Made by a program: the position numbers and the translations under genes | Notes under the pieces: generated by a model | What the model saw: the letters and a program-made list of their open reading frames with translations, nothing else | Database searches by the model: none | What the model was told of the DNA's origin: nothing | Assembly (NCBI RefSeq): GCF_006546655.1 | Contig: NZ_VIAQ01000012.1 | Span: 62,001-126,000 of the forward strand | DNA: 64,000 nucleotides | Direction of reading: 5' to 3' | Source: Methanolobus vulcani | GTDB lineage: Archaea > Halobacteriota > Methanosarcinia > Methanosarcinales > Methanosarcinaceae | Shown: positions 9,824 to 19,132 of the stretch, in pieces | How the letters are laid out: the number at the start of each line of letters is the position of its first letter | Position numbering within the stretch: the first letter of the stretch is position 1

Positions 9824-10588
9824 ATGGAAGCTGTACTGATAAAAGCAAAAACAATTGCTTCTGCCTGGTCTCAATTGATACATGAGATCTACGAGAAGGG
9901 AGAGGAGCATAAGCCAGACTATAAGACTATGACAAAAAGAGTTCATGCCACCATACATATTGAGGATGTGAACAACAACCAGGTTAGTCCTGCCGTACCC
10001 TTTGGAGAGAATCTTATAGCCAAATATAAGGAAGAACTTACTGAAGAATACGCAGACTGGTACAATTCCCTTGAAGATGACGATAAAAGGAAATTCGACT
10101 ATTGTTATGCCAAGCAGTTGTTCAGGTACGGACAGGCAGCATACGACAGTGTGAACGCAAATGTAAGCAACCTGCGCCCAGGATCAAGAAGGCATGTAGG
10201 CGTGCTCTGGGAAAATGAAGTACACATCCCCAAATTTGAAGACCAGCCTTGCTGGATTGCCTACAAGCTGGAACAATTAAATGATACACAGGTAAGAATA
10301 TACCTGCTTTACAGATCATGGGACGCATTCGGCGGATTCCCTGCAAACATCCCGGCTATTGTTGAAGGATTCAAGAAAGTATTCAAGGAACATGACCTGA
10401 ATTATGAGATCGAATCACTTATCGCAACCGGATGGGACACACATATCTACGACACTGATTTGCAGGCAGTGGAAAAGATATTCAAGACAAGTGAATTATG
10501 TCCGCTATGCAAATGCATAACGCCAAAACATTCATTCATTCAAACTACTAAAGGCAAGGCTTGCCCGGAATGTAAGAAATCTATGTAA
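9824..10588 (+). CDS. Thymidylate-synthase-like protein with C-terminal zinc ribbon
   Basis: A 254-residue protein whose first 220 residues follow the thymidylate synthase plan. A paired arginine (RPGSRRHVGVLW, R122-R123) corresponds to the phosphate-binding arginines, Cys143 (DQPCWIAYKL) to the catalytic nucleophile, YRSWDAFGGFPANI to the substrate-binding R-S-D/N motif, and GWDTHIYDTD to the HIY motif. The last 30 residues add Cys226, 229, 231, 247 and 250, a likely zinc ribbon not present in bacterial ThyA. It may make dTMP or modify another pyrimidine nucleotide; the methylene donor in methanogens would be a tetrahydromethanopterin-type cofactor (inference). The ATG at 9824 has GGGA upstream; an in-frame ATG nine bases earlier lacks such spacing. 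Confidence 0.72.
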   Translation: MEAVLIKAKTIASAWSQLIHEIYEKGEEHKPDYKTMTKRVHATIHIEDVNNNQVSPAVPFGENLIAKYKEELTEEYADWYNSLEDDDKRKFDYCYAKQLFRYGQAAYDSVNANVSNLRPGSRRHVGVLWENEVHIPKFEDQPCWIAYKLEQLNDTQVRIYLLYRSWDAFGGFPANIPAIVEGFKKVFKEHDLNYEIESLIATGWDTHIYDTDLQAVEKIFKTSELCPLCKCITPKHSFIQTTKGKACPECKKSM

Positions 10589-10810
10589 TCTTACATTTAC
10601 ATTCTTTTTAATATATTGTTTACGAGCTTCTTTTTTTGCAAGATTTCATCCAACTAGTGCATAACTTCTTTTGCTACTTTTTTATTTTGCAATCATACAC
10701 AATAAGCAACAATCATATGTTTTAAAATATAAATTCGATAATTATATATGTATGATTTATGCATACATTAATGTGATTCCACCAAACAGACATTCAAAGA
10801 GAAAGATACC

Positions 10811-12439
10811 ATGAAAAGACTTACTATCAGCATGTCCGATGAGCTTTTTGACAAACTGGATGTAATTGAAAATAAAAGCCTGTTCATCAGAAAGCTTATA
10901 GAAAGAGAACTTGATGCAGTGGATAATTTCCCTTCTGAAGAAGTAATCCCCTGGAGCGAAGGTTTCAGCATTCTTAAAAATGATGTTAATACAATATCCA
11001 AACGCCTTGAAGAAATGGAAAGCAAACTTGCAGGAATGAGTCCTGCATATGAGAATGAACCTTTGATGCAGGAATCATTTGACCCTGTTTTACAGGAAAC
11101 TCCTGAACAAATTCCGGCATTACATGAAGATCTTGCACAGAATATGGACAGTCATGAAACCGCAGCACCTGTCCTGCAAATCCCAACTGAGAATATTAGC
11201 ACCCCTAATATAACTGAAAACAATGACGCAGACCATCCGGACATACAAGTACCAGTCGAGGCGGATACAGGCATCACCATGGAAGAGGTGCATGAAACTG
11301 CCATCAATGATCTTGAAATTGAAACCGTCAAAACTGAAGATTTTGGAAATATTGAAAAACAAATTCCTGAACTAAATGTACCCATAAATACTCAGGAAGC
11401 TGCTGAAACTGTGCCACCCGTTGAAACCACTGCACAGGAACCCACATCAATGGAAACTGTCATCATGGAAGAACAAATCATACCAGATGAAATGACAGTG
11501 CAGGTAGAAAATAAAGAAGTCGTTTTTAGTCATTCATTACCGGAAACCGAACTGCAAAGTGCAGCAACTACTGAAATACCGCAGGAACACAAACTCTCTG
11601 AACTGGTTGCAGAAAAGATTCATAAGGAGACTGAAGAAGAAATCAGTCATTTCAATGAACCAGAAATGCCCTCATTCATGCCTTCGGAACAAGAAACAAT
11701 GCAGCCTGGTATACAGATGCCGGAATTCAAACCACCGGAGCAGGAAATACCACAACAGGAGTTCCAGATGCCGGAGTTTAAACCACCGGAACAAGAAATG
11801 ACACAACAGGAGTTCCAGATGCCGGAGTTCAAACCACCGGAACAAGAAATGACACAACAGGAGTTCCAGATGCCGGAGTTCAAACCACCGGAACAAGAGA
11901 TGACACAACAGGAATTCCAGATGCCAGAGTTCAAACCACCGGAACAGGAAATGGCACAAACAGAATTCCAGATGCCGGAGTTTAAACCACCAGAACAAGA
12001 GAGGGCACAGACTGCATTTGCAATGCCAGAACTGCAAATGCCAGAAACAGCACCATTACCACCTGCAAATGATGCAGAATTTGCGATGCCGGAAATGAAA
12101 GCACCCGATATTCCTCCTGCTACGGGACAAGCCATGCCACCATTTAATATGGGAACAGAAACGATGCCGGAAATGCAGAGTACTGCACCCCAGATGCAAG
12201 CACCAGGTGTGCAAGATGATACTAATCAGGGAACCGGAACAAAACCTGACAAACTTGAAACTAATATTTTAATGTACATGCCACGTGGAGCTAAAGTTAA
12301 AAAAGAGATTATCAAAAGCCTTGTGTCACGCCAGTTCAGCCAGGAAGATATTGAAAAGAAAATACAGGAACTGGTTGCAAGACAGATACTCATACTCAAG
12401 CAGGAAAATGGCGTTGAACAACTTCACAGGTTAAAATAA
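10811..12439 (+). CDS. Repeat-rich protein with ribbon-helix-helix N-terminus and winged-helix-like C-terminus
   Basis: A 542-residue acidic protein of unknown function in three parts. Residues 1-38 (KRLTISMSDELFDKLDVIEN, then a second helix) look like a ribbon-helix-helix DNA-binding domain. Residues 60-470 are low-complexity, rich in Glu, Pro, Gln and Met, and include six 17-residue repeats of the form QMPEFKPPEQEMTQQEF at about 302-403. Residues 478-542 look like a small winged-helix domain (MPRGAKVKKEIIKSL, then VARQILILKQ). The two ends suggest a DNA-binding protein with a long flexible tether (inference). A TATA element near 10740-10750 and a purine-rich leader precede the ATG. Confidence 0.6.
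   Translation: MKRLTISMSDELFDKLDVIENKSLFIRKLIERELDAVDNFPSEEVIPWSEGFSILKNDVNTISKRLEEMESKLAGMSPAYENEPLMQESFDPVLQETPEQIPALHEDLAQNMDSHETAAPVLQIPTENISTPNITENNDADHPDIQVPVEADTGITMEEVHETAINDLEIETVKTEDFGNIEKQIPELNVPINTQEAAETVPPVETTAQEPTSMETVIMEEQIIPDEMTVQVENKEVVFSHSLPETELQSAATTEIPQEHKLSELVAEKIHKETEEEISHFNEPEMPSFMPSEQETMQPGIQMPEFKPPEQEIPQQEFQMPEFKPPEQEMTQQEFQMPEFKPPEQEMTQQEFQMPEFKPPEQEMTQQEFQMPEFKPPEQEMAQTEFQMPEFKPPEQERAQTAFAMPELQMPETAPLPPANDAEFAMPEMKAPDIPPATGQAMPPFNMGTETMPEMQSTAPQMQAPGVQDDTNQGTGTKPDKLETNILMYMPRGAKVKKEIIKSLVSRQFSQEDIEKKIQELVARQILILKQENGVEQLHRLK
11714..12019 (+). repeat. Six tandem 51 bp coding repeats
   Basis: Six in-frame copies of a 51 bp unit begin at 11714, 11765, 11816, 11867, 11918 and 11969. 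They encode 17 residues each around the core MPEFKPPEQE. Copies 2-4 are nearly identical and copies 5-6 diverge at the end (AQTEF, AQTAF). Copy number is likely to vary between strains by slippage (inference). Confidence 0.95.
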
Positions 12440-12478
12440 AAATAGTGACGCCTGATTGATATATCAGATAAGTCCTGA

Positions 12479-12503
12479 CCTTTCTGAAGACATTTCAGAA
12501 AGG
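12479..12503. other. Perfect 10 bp hairpin between the repeat-protein gene and ilvD
   Basis: CCTTTCTGAA (12479-12488) and TTCAGAAAGG (12494-12503) form a perfect stem with a 5 nt loop about 40 nt after the stop codon of the repeat protein. No T run follows on the plus strand, so it is not a standard terminator; it may stabilise or process the 3' end. The surrounding 300 bp between the two convergent genes hold only a weak TTG-started 77-codon frame, which I do not support. Confidence 0.5.
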
Positions 12504-12683
12504 ATAATTCCAGATGAGCATTGTTTGCAAACATTACGAGAATGGTCAAAACAACTACCGCAAACAAGCCTGCCGCATAGACTACATGTGTTCAGATTGG
12601 ATACCGAACCGCATATAGCGCAAATACCCACTCTTTTCATTAAGAATATTCACGCAATTCTAAATAAAAAAACCATCGGTCAT

Positions 12684-12717
12684 ATATAAAAAAGAGAATA
12701 CAGGCCTTAAAGGCCTG
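12684..12717 (-). terminator. Terminator of ilvD
   Basis: The near-perfect palindrome at 12701-12717 (CAGGCCTT with AAGGCCTG) lies about 30 nt downstream of the ilvD stop. On the minus strand it is followed by a T6 tract within 12684-12700, giving a stem plus U run. Confidence 0.7.
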
Positions 12718-12747
12718 CTCTAAAAATGCACTTCATTTCAAAGAAGA

Positions 12748-14409
12748 TTATTCTATAATAGCTCCCTTGTTTGCGGAACTAACAAATTTCCTGTATCTTG
12801 CAAGATAACCAGTAACTTTCTTTTCCACTGGGACAAAGGTTTTCCTGCGTTCTGCAAGCTCTTCCTCAGAAACTTTCAGGTCAAGCTTTCTTGCAGGAAT
12901 ATCGATCTCAATTATATCGCCTTCTTTTACAAGACCAATTGGACCACCTTCCTGTGCTTCAGGAGAGATGTGACCTATACATGGGCCCCTGGTTCCACCG
13001 GAGAAACGACCATCTGTAACAAGAGCAACCTTGTCGATAAGCCCCATACCTGCAATAGCAGATGTTGGAGAGAGCATTTCACGCATACCAGGACCTCCTT
13101 TTGGACCTTCGTAGCGTATAACCACAACATCACCGGCAACAATCTTCTTGCCAAGAATCGCAGCCATTGCATCTTCTTCACTATCAAATACCCTTGCAGG
13201 ACCACTGTGCTTTAGCATCTTTGGATCAACTGCTGCCTGTTTGACAACTGATCCATCAGGTGCAAGACTTCCTTTCAGTACGGCAATTCCACCTTCCTCA
13301 TGTATTGGAGATTCCATTGTACCTACGATCCTAGCATTGAGTTTTGGATTTATAATAATCAGATCAGCAAGGTTCTCGCCTACAGTCTTACCATTAACTG
13401 TTTTTTCATCAAGATTGAGACTGGACTGGAGGCGGGACATAATTGCATGGACACCGCCTGCCCTCTCAAAGTCAAGCATATAATTTTCCCCACCTGGTTT
13501 GAGAGAGATGAGATGAGGAGTGCTTCTGCTGAGCCTGTCAAACACGTCAAGGCTGAGTTCAAGTCCGAAAGCATGGGCAATTGCAGGAAGGTGAAGAGTG
13601 GTGTTTGTACTACCACCAATTGCCATATCGACCATTATGGCATTCTCAAATGATTTCAGTGTGACAATGCTACGTGGAGTAAGATCTTCATTAACCATGG
13701 AAACAATACGTTCACCCGATTCTTTAGCGAGTCTTATTTTCTTTGCATCTACAGCATGGGCAGTGCCGCATCCAGGGAGACTGAGACCAAGTGCTTCTGT
13801 CATACATGCCATGGTGTTTGCAGTATACATTCCGGCACATGAACCGGCACCACTGCATGAGCAATCCTCAAGAAGTTTCAGCTTTTCATCAGATACTTTT
13901 TCAGACTGGCATTCTCCGACTCCTTCAAATACAGAAATGAGGTCCCTTGGCTCATCATCAAAATAACCAGGAATCATTGGACCGCCTGTTACTACAATAG
14001 CCGGAATGTCAAGGCTTCCTGCTGCCATGAGATGACCAGGAGTGATCTTATCACATGCGGTAATCATAACCATACCATCAAGCTGGTGACCCTGAAGGAC
14101 AAGTTCAATTGAATCTTCGATTGCTTCACGACTTGGAAGAGAATATTTCATTCCTTCATGACCCATGGCAATTCCGTCACAGATACCAATTGTATGGAAT
14201 TCAAATGGAACACCGCCGGCACTTCTGATACCTGCTTTTACAGCCTCTGCAATTTTATCAAGGTGAATGTGACCAGGAATAAGCTCATTCCTTGAGTTTA
14301 CAACTGCAATGAACGGCTTTTTCATTTCAGAGTCTGTTACACCGGTTGCCTTCAAAAGAGAACGATGAGGCGCACGTTCGAGTCCTTTCTTTGTCTTGTC
14401 ACTTCTCAT
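12748..14409 (-). CDS. ilvD: Dihydroxy-acid dehydratase
   Basis: A 553-residue Fe-S dehydratase of full length. It converts 2,3-dihydroxy-isovalerate and 2,3-dihydroxy-3-methylvalerate to the 2-oxo acids of valine and isoleucine biosynthesis. Family motifs include [19 protein letters not shown], the cluster region [36 protein letters not shown] and [20 protein letters not shown]. The ATG at 14409 fits the family N-terminus ([18 protein letters not shown]). A TATA element at 14471-14480 on the minus strand implies a leader of about 40 nt. Other ilv genes are absent from the window. Confidence 0.97.
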   Translation of the reverse strand: MRSDKTKKGLERAPHRSLLKATGVTDSEMKKPFIAVVNSRNELIPGHIHLDKIAEAVKAGIRSAGGVPFEFHTIGICDGIAMGHEGMKYSLPSREAIEDSIELVLQGHQLDGMVMITACDKITPGHLMAAGSLDIPAIVVTGGPMIPGYFDDEPRDLISVFEGVGECQSEKVSDEKLKLLEDCSCSGAGSCAGMYTANTMACMTEALGLSLPGCGTAHAVDAKKIRLAKESGERIVSMVNEDLTPRSIVTLKSFENAIMVDMAIGGSTNTTLHLPAIAHAFGLELSLDVFDRLSRSTPHLISLKPGGENYMLDFERAGGVHAIMSRLQSSLNLDEKTVNGKTVGENLADLIIINPKLNARIVGTMESPIHEEGGIAVLKGSLAPDGSVVKQAAVDPKMLKHSGPARVFDSEEDAMAAILGKKIVAGDVVVIRYEGPKGGPGMREMLSPTSAIAGMGLIDKVALVTDGRFSGGTRGPCIGHISPEAQEGGPIGLVKEGDIIEIDIPARKLDLKVSEEELAERRKTFVPVEKKVTGYLARYRKFVSSANKGAIIE

Positions 14410-15121
14410 TGGAAAAACCTCGTATGGTGCATTTACAGCACGCTTACAACATATAGGTAATAGAAAAAGGAATATATAAGAAGTATGTGCCAGCCAAAAA
14501 AATGGAATATGTTACTTCAAATTCAATAACAAATGCTTACTGCCTTTTTTATTAATACCCGAAGAACACAACAATCATATTTTTACATACACAGGAAGAA
14601 TGTTACGCTACATACAAAGTAGGAACCACCCCCTAACACCAAGACCAGTCATACACGCATGAATTGTTAAGATATGACATAATAATACGCGTGTGAAGTA
14701 ATATAGTCGAAGAATTCAGCATATAAACAGCAAATGAATGCAAAATTAACCATCACGCAAATAACTAGATATTATCGATAATCCCATGCATTAATTGCCA
14801 CCAGCGCAACATTACACAATCAAACCAATTCAACAACAAACGAGGGATTTTATAAGTTAATCGTATCGTTATTTATATACTGACCGTCTGATTAAATATC
14901 CATAAATACCTTATATACAACCATATTGAACATTGATAAACCACACATGCACATTAATCCAAAAACGATATCAAAAGGCGCATAAACAAAATATGTAGTA
15001 CAAAATAAGTATAACAAGATGAATGAGATTGGATATACATACAATATTGTATGTTTTTAAAAACATATATTATAATTGAAAATTAAATATAAAACTAATA
15101 GCAAAAAACAAGAAGAAGAGC
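14410..15121. other. 710 bp AT-rich intergenic region between ilvD and the radical SAM gene
   Basis: No protein gene is supported. The left end holds the ilvD promoter (CTTATATATT, 14471-14480, minus strand). The middle (14600-14720) has a C-rich patch and stretches resembling the first 45 bases of the window (CATACAC, GCATGAATTGTTAAG), too diverged to call a repeat. Several TATA-like boxes lie at 14850-14925. The right end holds the promoter and palindromes of the next gene. Confidence 0.5.
15038..15066. promoter_or_regulatory. Two overlapping 16 bp palindromes upstream of the radical SAM gene
   Basis: CATACAATATTGTATG (15038-15053) and ATGTTTTTAAAAACAT (15051-15066) are both perfect palindromes and share three bases. 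They abut a TATA-like element (ACATATATTA, 15064-15073) that would place the start site near 15094, about 28 nt before the ATG. The position just upstream of the TATA box suits an operator for a dimeric regulator (inference). Confidence 0.5.
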
Positions 15122-16798
15122 ATGAGAGCAGTAATAATTGACGGATATGTGGATGAGCCGGCATGTTTTGGAGTGCCACCCTATATATCACCCTACATTA
15201 GGTACATAGCAGGTGCTTTAAGAGAGAAAGGATTTCAGGAAGAGAATATATCCTATTTTACAATCGACCATCTGCGTAAAGACATCACAGAAGCACCTAT
15301 ACTCATAAAGAGAGCAGACATAGTAGTAGTTCTTGCAGGTATGACCGTTCCAGGCAAATACCTGCGTTCAACACCCATCAATATAGGCGAGATAGAGAGT
15401 ATATTCAGTGCCACCAGTGGAATAAAGGTACTGGGAGGACCCATCAGACTTGGCTTCTCCCTGGAAGGCGGGAAACAAGCTGAATGTGACATTATAACTA
15501 ACACCGAAGTCTGCATTTCCAGAAAAGACATTGAGGCTTTAGTTTTTGATATTACCGGAGATAACGCACAATCACCTGACGGTTACAATCATAGATTCAG
15601 GTCTGTTAAAGAGATAGGAAGATGGAGTACAAAAGGTAGTTTCATTATCAAAAAACACCCTGATTATCCAAACGTGATGTGCGAGATCGAAACCTACAGA
15701 GGTTGTGGACGTAAACAGCACTGTTCATTCTGCACGGAACCATCATATGGAAGCTCAGATTACAGGCCTGTTAAAGATGTTATATCTGAAATATCCGAAC
15801 TCTACAAACATGGTGCGAGGTTTTTCAGGATTGGGAGACAGCCCGACATATTAAGCTATCATGCAAAGGACAAGGGAGGAGAAATACCCGAACCTGACCC
15901 GCAGGCCATACTTTCCCTGTATAAGGGAATCAGAAATGTTGCACCGGATCTTAAAGTTCTTCACATGGACAATGCAAATCCAGGAACAATTGCAACCTAT
16001 CCTGAACTTAGCAGAGAAATTTTCAAAACTATTGTCAAATACCACACATCAGGAGACGTAGCTGCTCTTGGAATGGAAAGCGCTGATCCTGAAGTAGTCA
16101 GAGCAAACGGCCTTAAAGCAATGCCTGATGAGATATTTGAAGCTATTAAGATCATAAATGAAGTTGGAAGAATCCGGGGAACTAACGGAATGCCTGAGAT
16201 CCTTCCGGGCATCAATATTGTCCACGGACTAATAGGAGAATCCAAAAAGACATTTGAACTAAACTTTGAGTTCCTCAAAAAAGTGCTCGACGAAGACCTG
16301 TTACTTCGAAGGATAAATATACGTCAGGTGATGGCATTTCCAGGTACACGCATGTACGGCAACGATGAGCTTGTAAGAAAACACAAGCAGATATTCCTGA
16401 AATATAAGGAAATGATCAGGAAAGAAATCGATTTGCCAATGCTCAAAAAGATAATCCCTGCAGGCACTGTGCTAAAAGATGTGATGTGCGAGATAAACAG
16501 TGAAAGGATTTGCTTCGGCAGGCAGATGGGATCATACCCACTTCTTGTAGGAATTCCTGCAAACCAGAAATCTGGAGAATACATTGATGTCACAGTAACA
16601 AGGCATGGTCATCGATCCATTACTGGAATTCCATATCCACTGAATATCAACACCGCCCCTATATCGCTTATACAGGAAATCCTCGGAATCGGAAAAAAGC
16701 AGGCCACGATCATCAATAAAGAGTTGCCTTTTAAAGATGCAGATGATTTTGCCCAAAGGACAGGAAAAAAAGAAATACTCCCATACATCAGCTTTTAA
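15122..16798 (+). CDS. Radical SAM protein with C-terminal helix-hairpin-helix domain
   Basis: A 558-residue protein. Residues 1-150 form a possible B12-binding-like or Rossmann N-domain (MRAVIIDGYVDEPA, VLGGPIRLGF). The radical SAM core follows, with cluster cysteines at 195, 201 and 204 (RGCGRKQHCSFC). This is CX5CX2C, not the canonical CX3CX2C. ALGMESADPEVVR and INIVHGLIGESKKTFELN are typical strands of the barrel. Residues 515-555 (INTAPISLIQEILGIGKKQA) form a helix-hairpin-helix motif, suggesting nucleic acid contact. It resembles an uncharacterised archaeal Fe-S oxidoreductase family; the substrate is unknown. The stop lies three bases from that of the convergent flippase gene. Confidence 0.75.
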   Translation: MRAVIIDGYVDEPACFGVPPYISPYIRYIAGALREKGFQEENISYFTIDHLRKDITEAPILIKRADIVVVLAGMTVPGKYLRSTPINIGEIESIFSATSGIKVLGGPIRLGFSLEGGKQAECDIITNTEVCISRKDIEALVFDITGDNAQSPDGYNHRFRSVKEIGRWSTKGSFIIKKHPDYPNVMCEIETYRGCGRKQHCSFCTEPSYGSSDYRPVKDVISEISELYKHGARFFRIGRQPDILSYHAKDKGGEIPEPDPQAILSLYKGIRNVAPDLKVLHMDNANPGTIATYPELSREIFKTIVKYHTSGDVAALGMESADPEVVRANGLKAMPDEIFEAIKIINEVGRIRGTNGMPEILPGINIVHGLIGESKKTFELNFEFLKKVLDEDLLLRRINIRQVMAFPGTRMYGNDELVRKHKQIFLKYKEMIRKEIDLPMLKKIIPAGTVLKDVMCEINSERICFGRQMGSYPLLVGIPANQKSGEYIDVTVTRHGHRSITGIPYPLNINTAPISLIQEILGIGKKQATIINKELPFKDADDFAQRTGKKEILPYISF

Positions 16799-16801
16799 AG
16801 C

Positions 16802-17830
16802 TCATTTCAGGAAGTTCTTGATAAAATCCGCATCCTTCACAATCTTGAAACTGACAAAGCCGCCCACAAAGATATTCATGTAGAAAGTGAAGGCCCTCCA
16901 GGCAATAATTACAATTCCAAGTAATGATGAAGGAATGAAGAGAGAAAATGCAGTGGTTCCTGCAAATTCAGCGACACCACTTGCGCCGGGAGTTGCAGGT
17001 ATAACAAGCAGAACCATAACTATCACCTGTGATGCAAAAACAATAAGTGGGTCTGGATGTTGGTTCAGGCCAAGCACAATTACATATAACATCGAAAAGT
17101 CAACAAACCAGAAAACCACTGTATGAAGTATTCCAAAAGCAAGCCCGCGACGACCTTCATTAAGCAATATTGAAATGCTGTCATGGAAATGCTCAAGCTC
17201 TGAGTCCACCCTTACCATAATCTTTTCCAATGCAGCATCTGTTTTCTTTCCAAGAAATGGAGCGAGTCTTTTTACAACAAAATAAACTACACTTTTAGCA
17301 GGACCTGGTTTCCAGACTGCATACAATGTAAGAATAAGTATGAACACCAGCCCCAGCTCTGCAAAGATGAACATAACATCGAAAACAGAATCTTTTAGGA
17401 CACCTCGTATTATGTAAATGGAAACTGGTGCCAAAGCCAGAATTAATATCCCATCAAGAATCCGCTCCCCCAGAACAACGGCTGTTGCTCGTCCAAGAGG
17501 AATATTTTCTTCATGAAGGAGATGAATTCTCAAGGGTTCACCGCCTAAAGAGGAAGGTGTTATTGATGCGGCAAGGGTGCTGGATGTTACTATTTCACAA
17601 GCTTTTGTGTAACTAACATCAAAACCCAATGCCCTGCAAAGTGAACGTGTGCGCATACCCCATACAATATAACTTAAAGCATGAATACAGGCAGCTGCAA
17701 GTATGTAATCGGGTTTTATTTGCAGGAGTGCTGATAAAGTATCAGAATCAAAAGTAAAGGCAACAACTACCAAACCTGATACAAGGCTTATTAACAATGA
17801 TATGAGAATCCATTTTTCAATCTTATTCAT
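16802..17830 (-). CDS. Flippase-like integral membrane protein (UPF0104/LPG synthase TM family)
   Basis: A 342-residue protein with about eight hydrophobic segments spread over its length. It matches the lysylphosphatidylglycerol synthase transmembrane-region/UPF0104 family: SSLGGEPLRIHLL near residue 95, GERILDGILIL, and TPGASGVAEFAGTTAFSLF near the end. The family is thought to move or transfer lipid-linked groups in the membrane; the specific substrate is unknown. The ATG at 17830 has GGTTGGGG just upstream, whereas the longer reading starts at TTG. A sugar nucleotidyltransferase lies upstream on the same strand, consistent with a role in surface glycan or glycolipid synthesis (inference). 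Confidence 0.82.
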   Translation of the reverse strand: MNKIEKWILISLLISLVSGLVVVAFTFDSDTLSALLQIKPDYILAAACIHALSYIVWGMRTRSLCRALGFDVSYTKACEIVTSSTLAASITPSSLGGEPLRIHLLHEENIPLGRATAVVLGERILDGILILALAPVSIYIIRGVLKDSVFDVMFIFAELGLVFILILTLYAVWKPGPAKSVVYFVVKRLAPFLGKKTDAALEKIMVRVDSELEHFHDSISILLNEGRRGLAFGILHTVVFWFVDFSMLYVIVLGLNQHPDPLIVFASQVIVMVLLVIPATPGASGVAEFAGTTAFSLFIPSSLLGIVIIAWRAFTFYMNIFVGGFVSFKIVKDADFIKNFLK

Positions 17831-17910
17831 AACCCCAACCTGCAAATAAAAGTATTATGTATGAAACTTATTACATACACTAAAATACATTGCCTAAAAC
17901 CTCGTGAGAC

Positions 17911-19062
17911 TTACTCACCAAGCATGTCTTCTTTGACTTTTGATCCTGCAGAAATAGATATTTTCGGCCATATCCTTACATTAGAATGAACCGTAACATC
18001 GTTTTCGATTTTGACTTCCGGACCTATCACAGTACCATTTTCAAGACTGCAATTATCACCCACAATAGTACCGTTATCTAATATAGAACCGGACACATTA
18101 GAATTCCGGCCTATTGATACGTTATTGAACATATAAGATGATAATATCCGAGTATCGTTGCCAATAATGCAATTCGAACCTATCGCAGTATATGGTCCGA
18201 TAAGGACATTATCACCAATGGTCGTATTTCCACCGATAACAATAGGCCCCACAATTGCAGAATTGGAACCTACAGTCACATTGTGCCCGAGTGAAACAGG
18301 ACCTTTTATACGAGCGTCCAGTGTCTTGAAATGACCTTCTATTGTAGTACCAGGAAGTGATTCCAGCATCCACCTCTGTGCCTGCCTGTAAGCTTGCGGA
18401 CTTCCAACATCAGTCCATCTGCCTCTGGCAAGAATACCGTTTATCTTCCTTTTTTTAGCAAGAATATCCGGGAATAGGTCCTTTGCAAAATCATATTGCT
18501 TGCCTTCCGGAATCCAGTCAAATATCTCGGGATCGCATACGTAAATACCCGTACTTGCAAGGTTACTGAATATTTCACCCGGACCTGGTTTTTCGAGGAA
18601 GCGCCTTATACGGTTGTTCACATCCATATCCGCAATACCGAACTCACGAGGATCGTCGATGGATAAAAGCCCGATTGTGACAAGTGCATCCGTCATTTCA
18701 TGGAATCTGTACATTTCCCTTAGATTCAGGTTGAGTACGTGATCTCCACCAAGAATTATGAAAGGACTATCACGAAGATATTCCTCTGCATTCTTAACGC
18801 CTCCGGCAGTTCCCAGTTTTTTATCCTCATAAACATAGTCTATATGAACCCCGAATATCCTCCCATCACCTAACTGCTCCTCAATCTTTTCAGCCATATA
18901 TCCAAGAGTGATTACAATATCATTGAAACCTTCCTTGGAAAGGTGCTCTATCAAATGCACGACTGATGGTTTGTTAAGAATAGGAATGCTTGGTTTTGGA
19001 CGAGCAAATGTTAAGGGACGAAGCCTGGTCCCCTCTCCACCACACATAATACAGGCTTTCAT
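17911..19062 (-). CDS. Sugar-1-phosphate nucleotidyltransferase (mannose-1-P guanylyltransferase-like)
   Basis: A 383-residue two-domain enzyme. The N-terminal nucleotidyltransferase domain begins CIMCGGEGTRLRPLT with a following ARPKPSIPI lysine motif, and has the metal-binding ILGGDH and FLEKPG segments. From about residue 245 a left-handed beta-helix of hexapeptide repeats runs to the end (IVGPIVIGGNTTIGDNVLIG). It activates a sugar phosphate with NTP; the sugar and base cannot be told from sequence alone. A TATA element (ACATATAAGT, 19086-19095) centred 28 nt before the ATG at 19062 suggests a leaderless mRNA starting at that codon; the alternative ATG six codons upstream lies too close to the TATA box. 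Confidence 0.85.
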   Translation of the reverse strand: MKACIMCGGEGTRLRPLTFARPKPSIPILNKPSVVHLIEHLSKEGFNDIVITLGYMAEKIEEQLGDGRIFGVHIDYVYEDKKLGTAGGVKNAEEYLRDSPFIILGGDHVLNLNLREMYRFHEMTDALVTIGLLSIDDPREFGIADMDVNNRIRRFLEKPGPGEIFSNLASTGIYVCDPEIFDWIPEGKQYDFAKDLFPDILAKKRKINGILARGRWTDVGSPQAYRQAQRWMLESLPGTTIEGHFKTLDARIKGPVSLGHNVTVGSNSAIVGPIVIGGNTTIGDNVLIGPYTAIGSNCIIGNDTRILSSYMFNNVSIGRNSNVSGSILDNGTIVGDNCSLENGTVIGPEVKIENDVTVHSNVRIWPKISISAGSKVKEDMLGE

Positions 19063-19132
19063 ATTTAAGTAGGAGGGCATTTTTTACTTATATGTCTAGC
19101 GGATTATGAAACTAAAGAGAAAGTAGCACCAA

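Noticed and set aside
11647-12135. 162-codon minus-strand frame with Cys/Ser/Gly repeats
   Set aside because: It is the reverse reading of the 51 bp repeats in the repeat-protein gene.
12456-12689. 77-codon plus-strand frame between the repeat-protein gene and ilvD
   Set aside because: It starts at TTG without a ribosome-binding site, contains the 10 bp hairpin, and shows no recognisable domain. It could be a remnant but is not supported.
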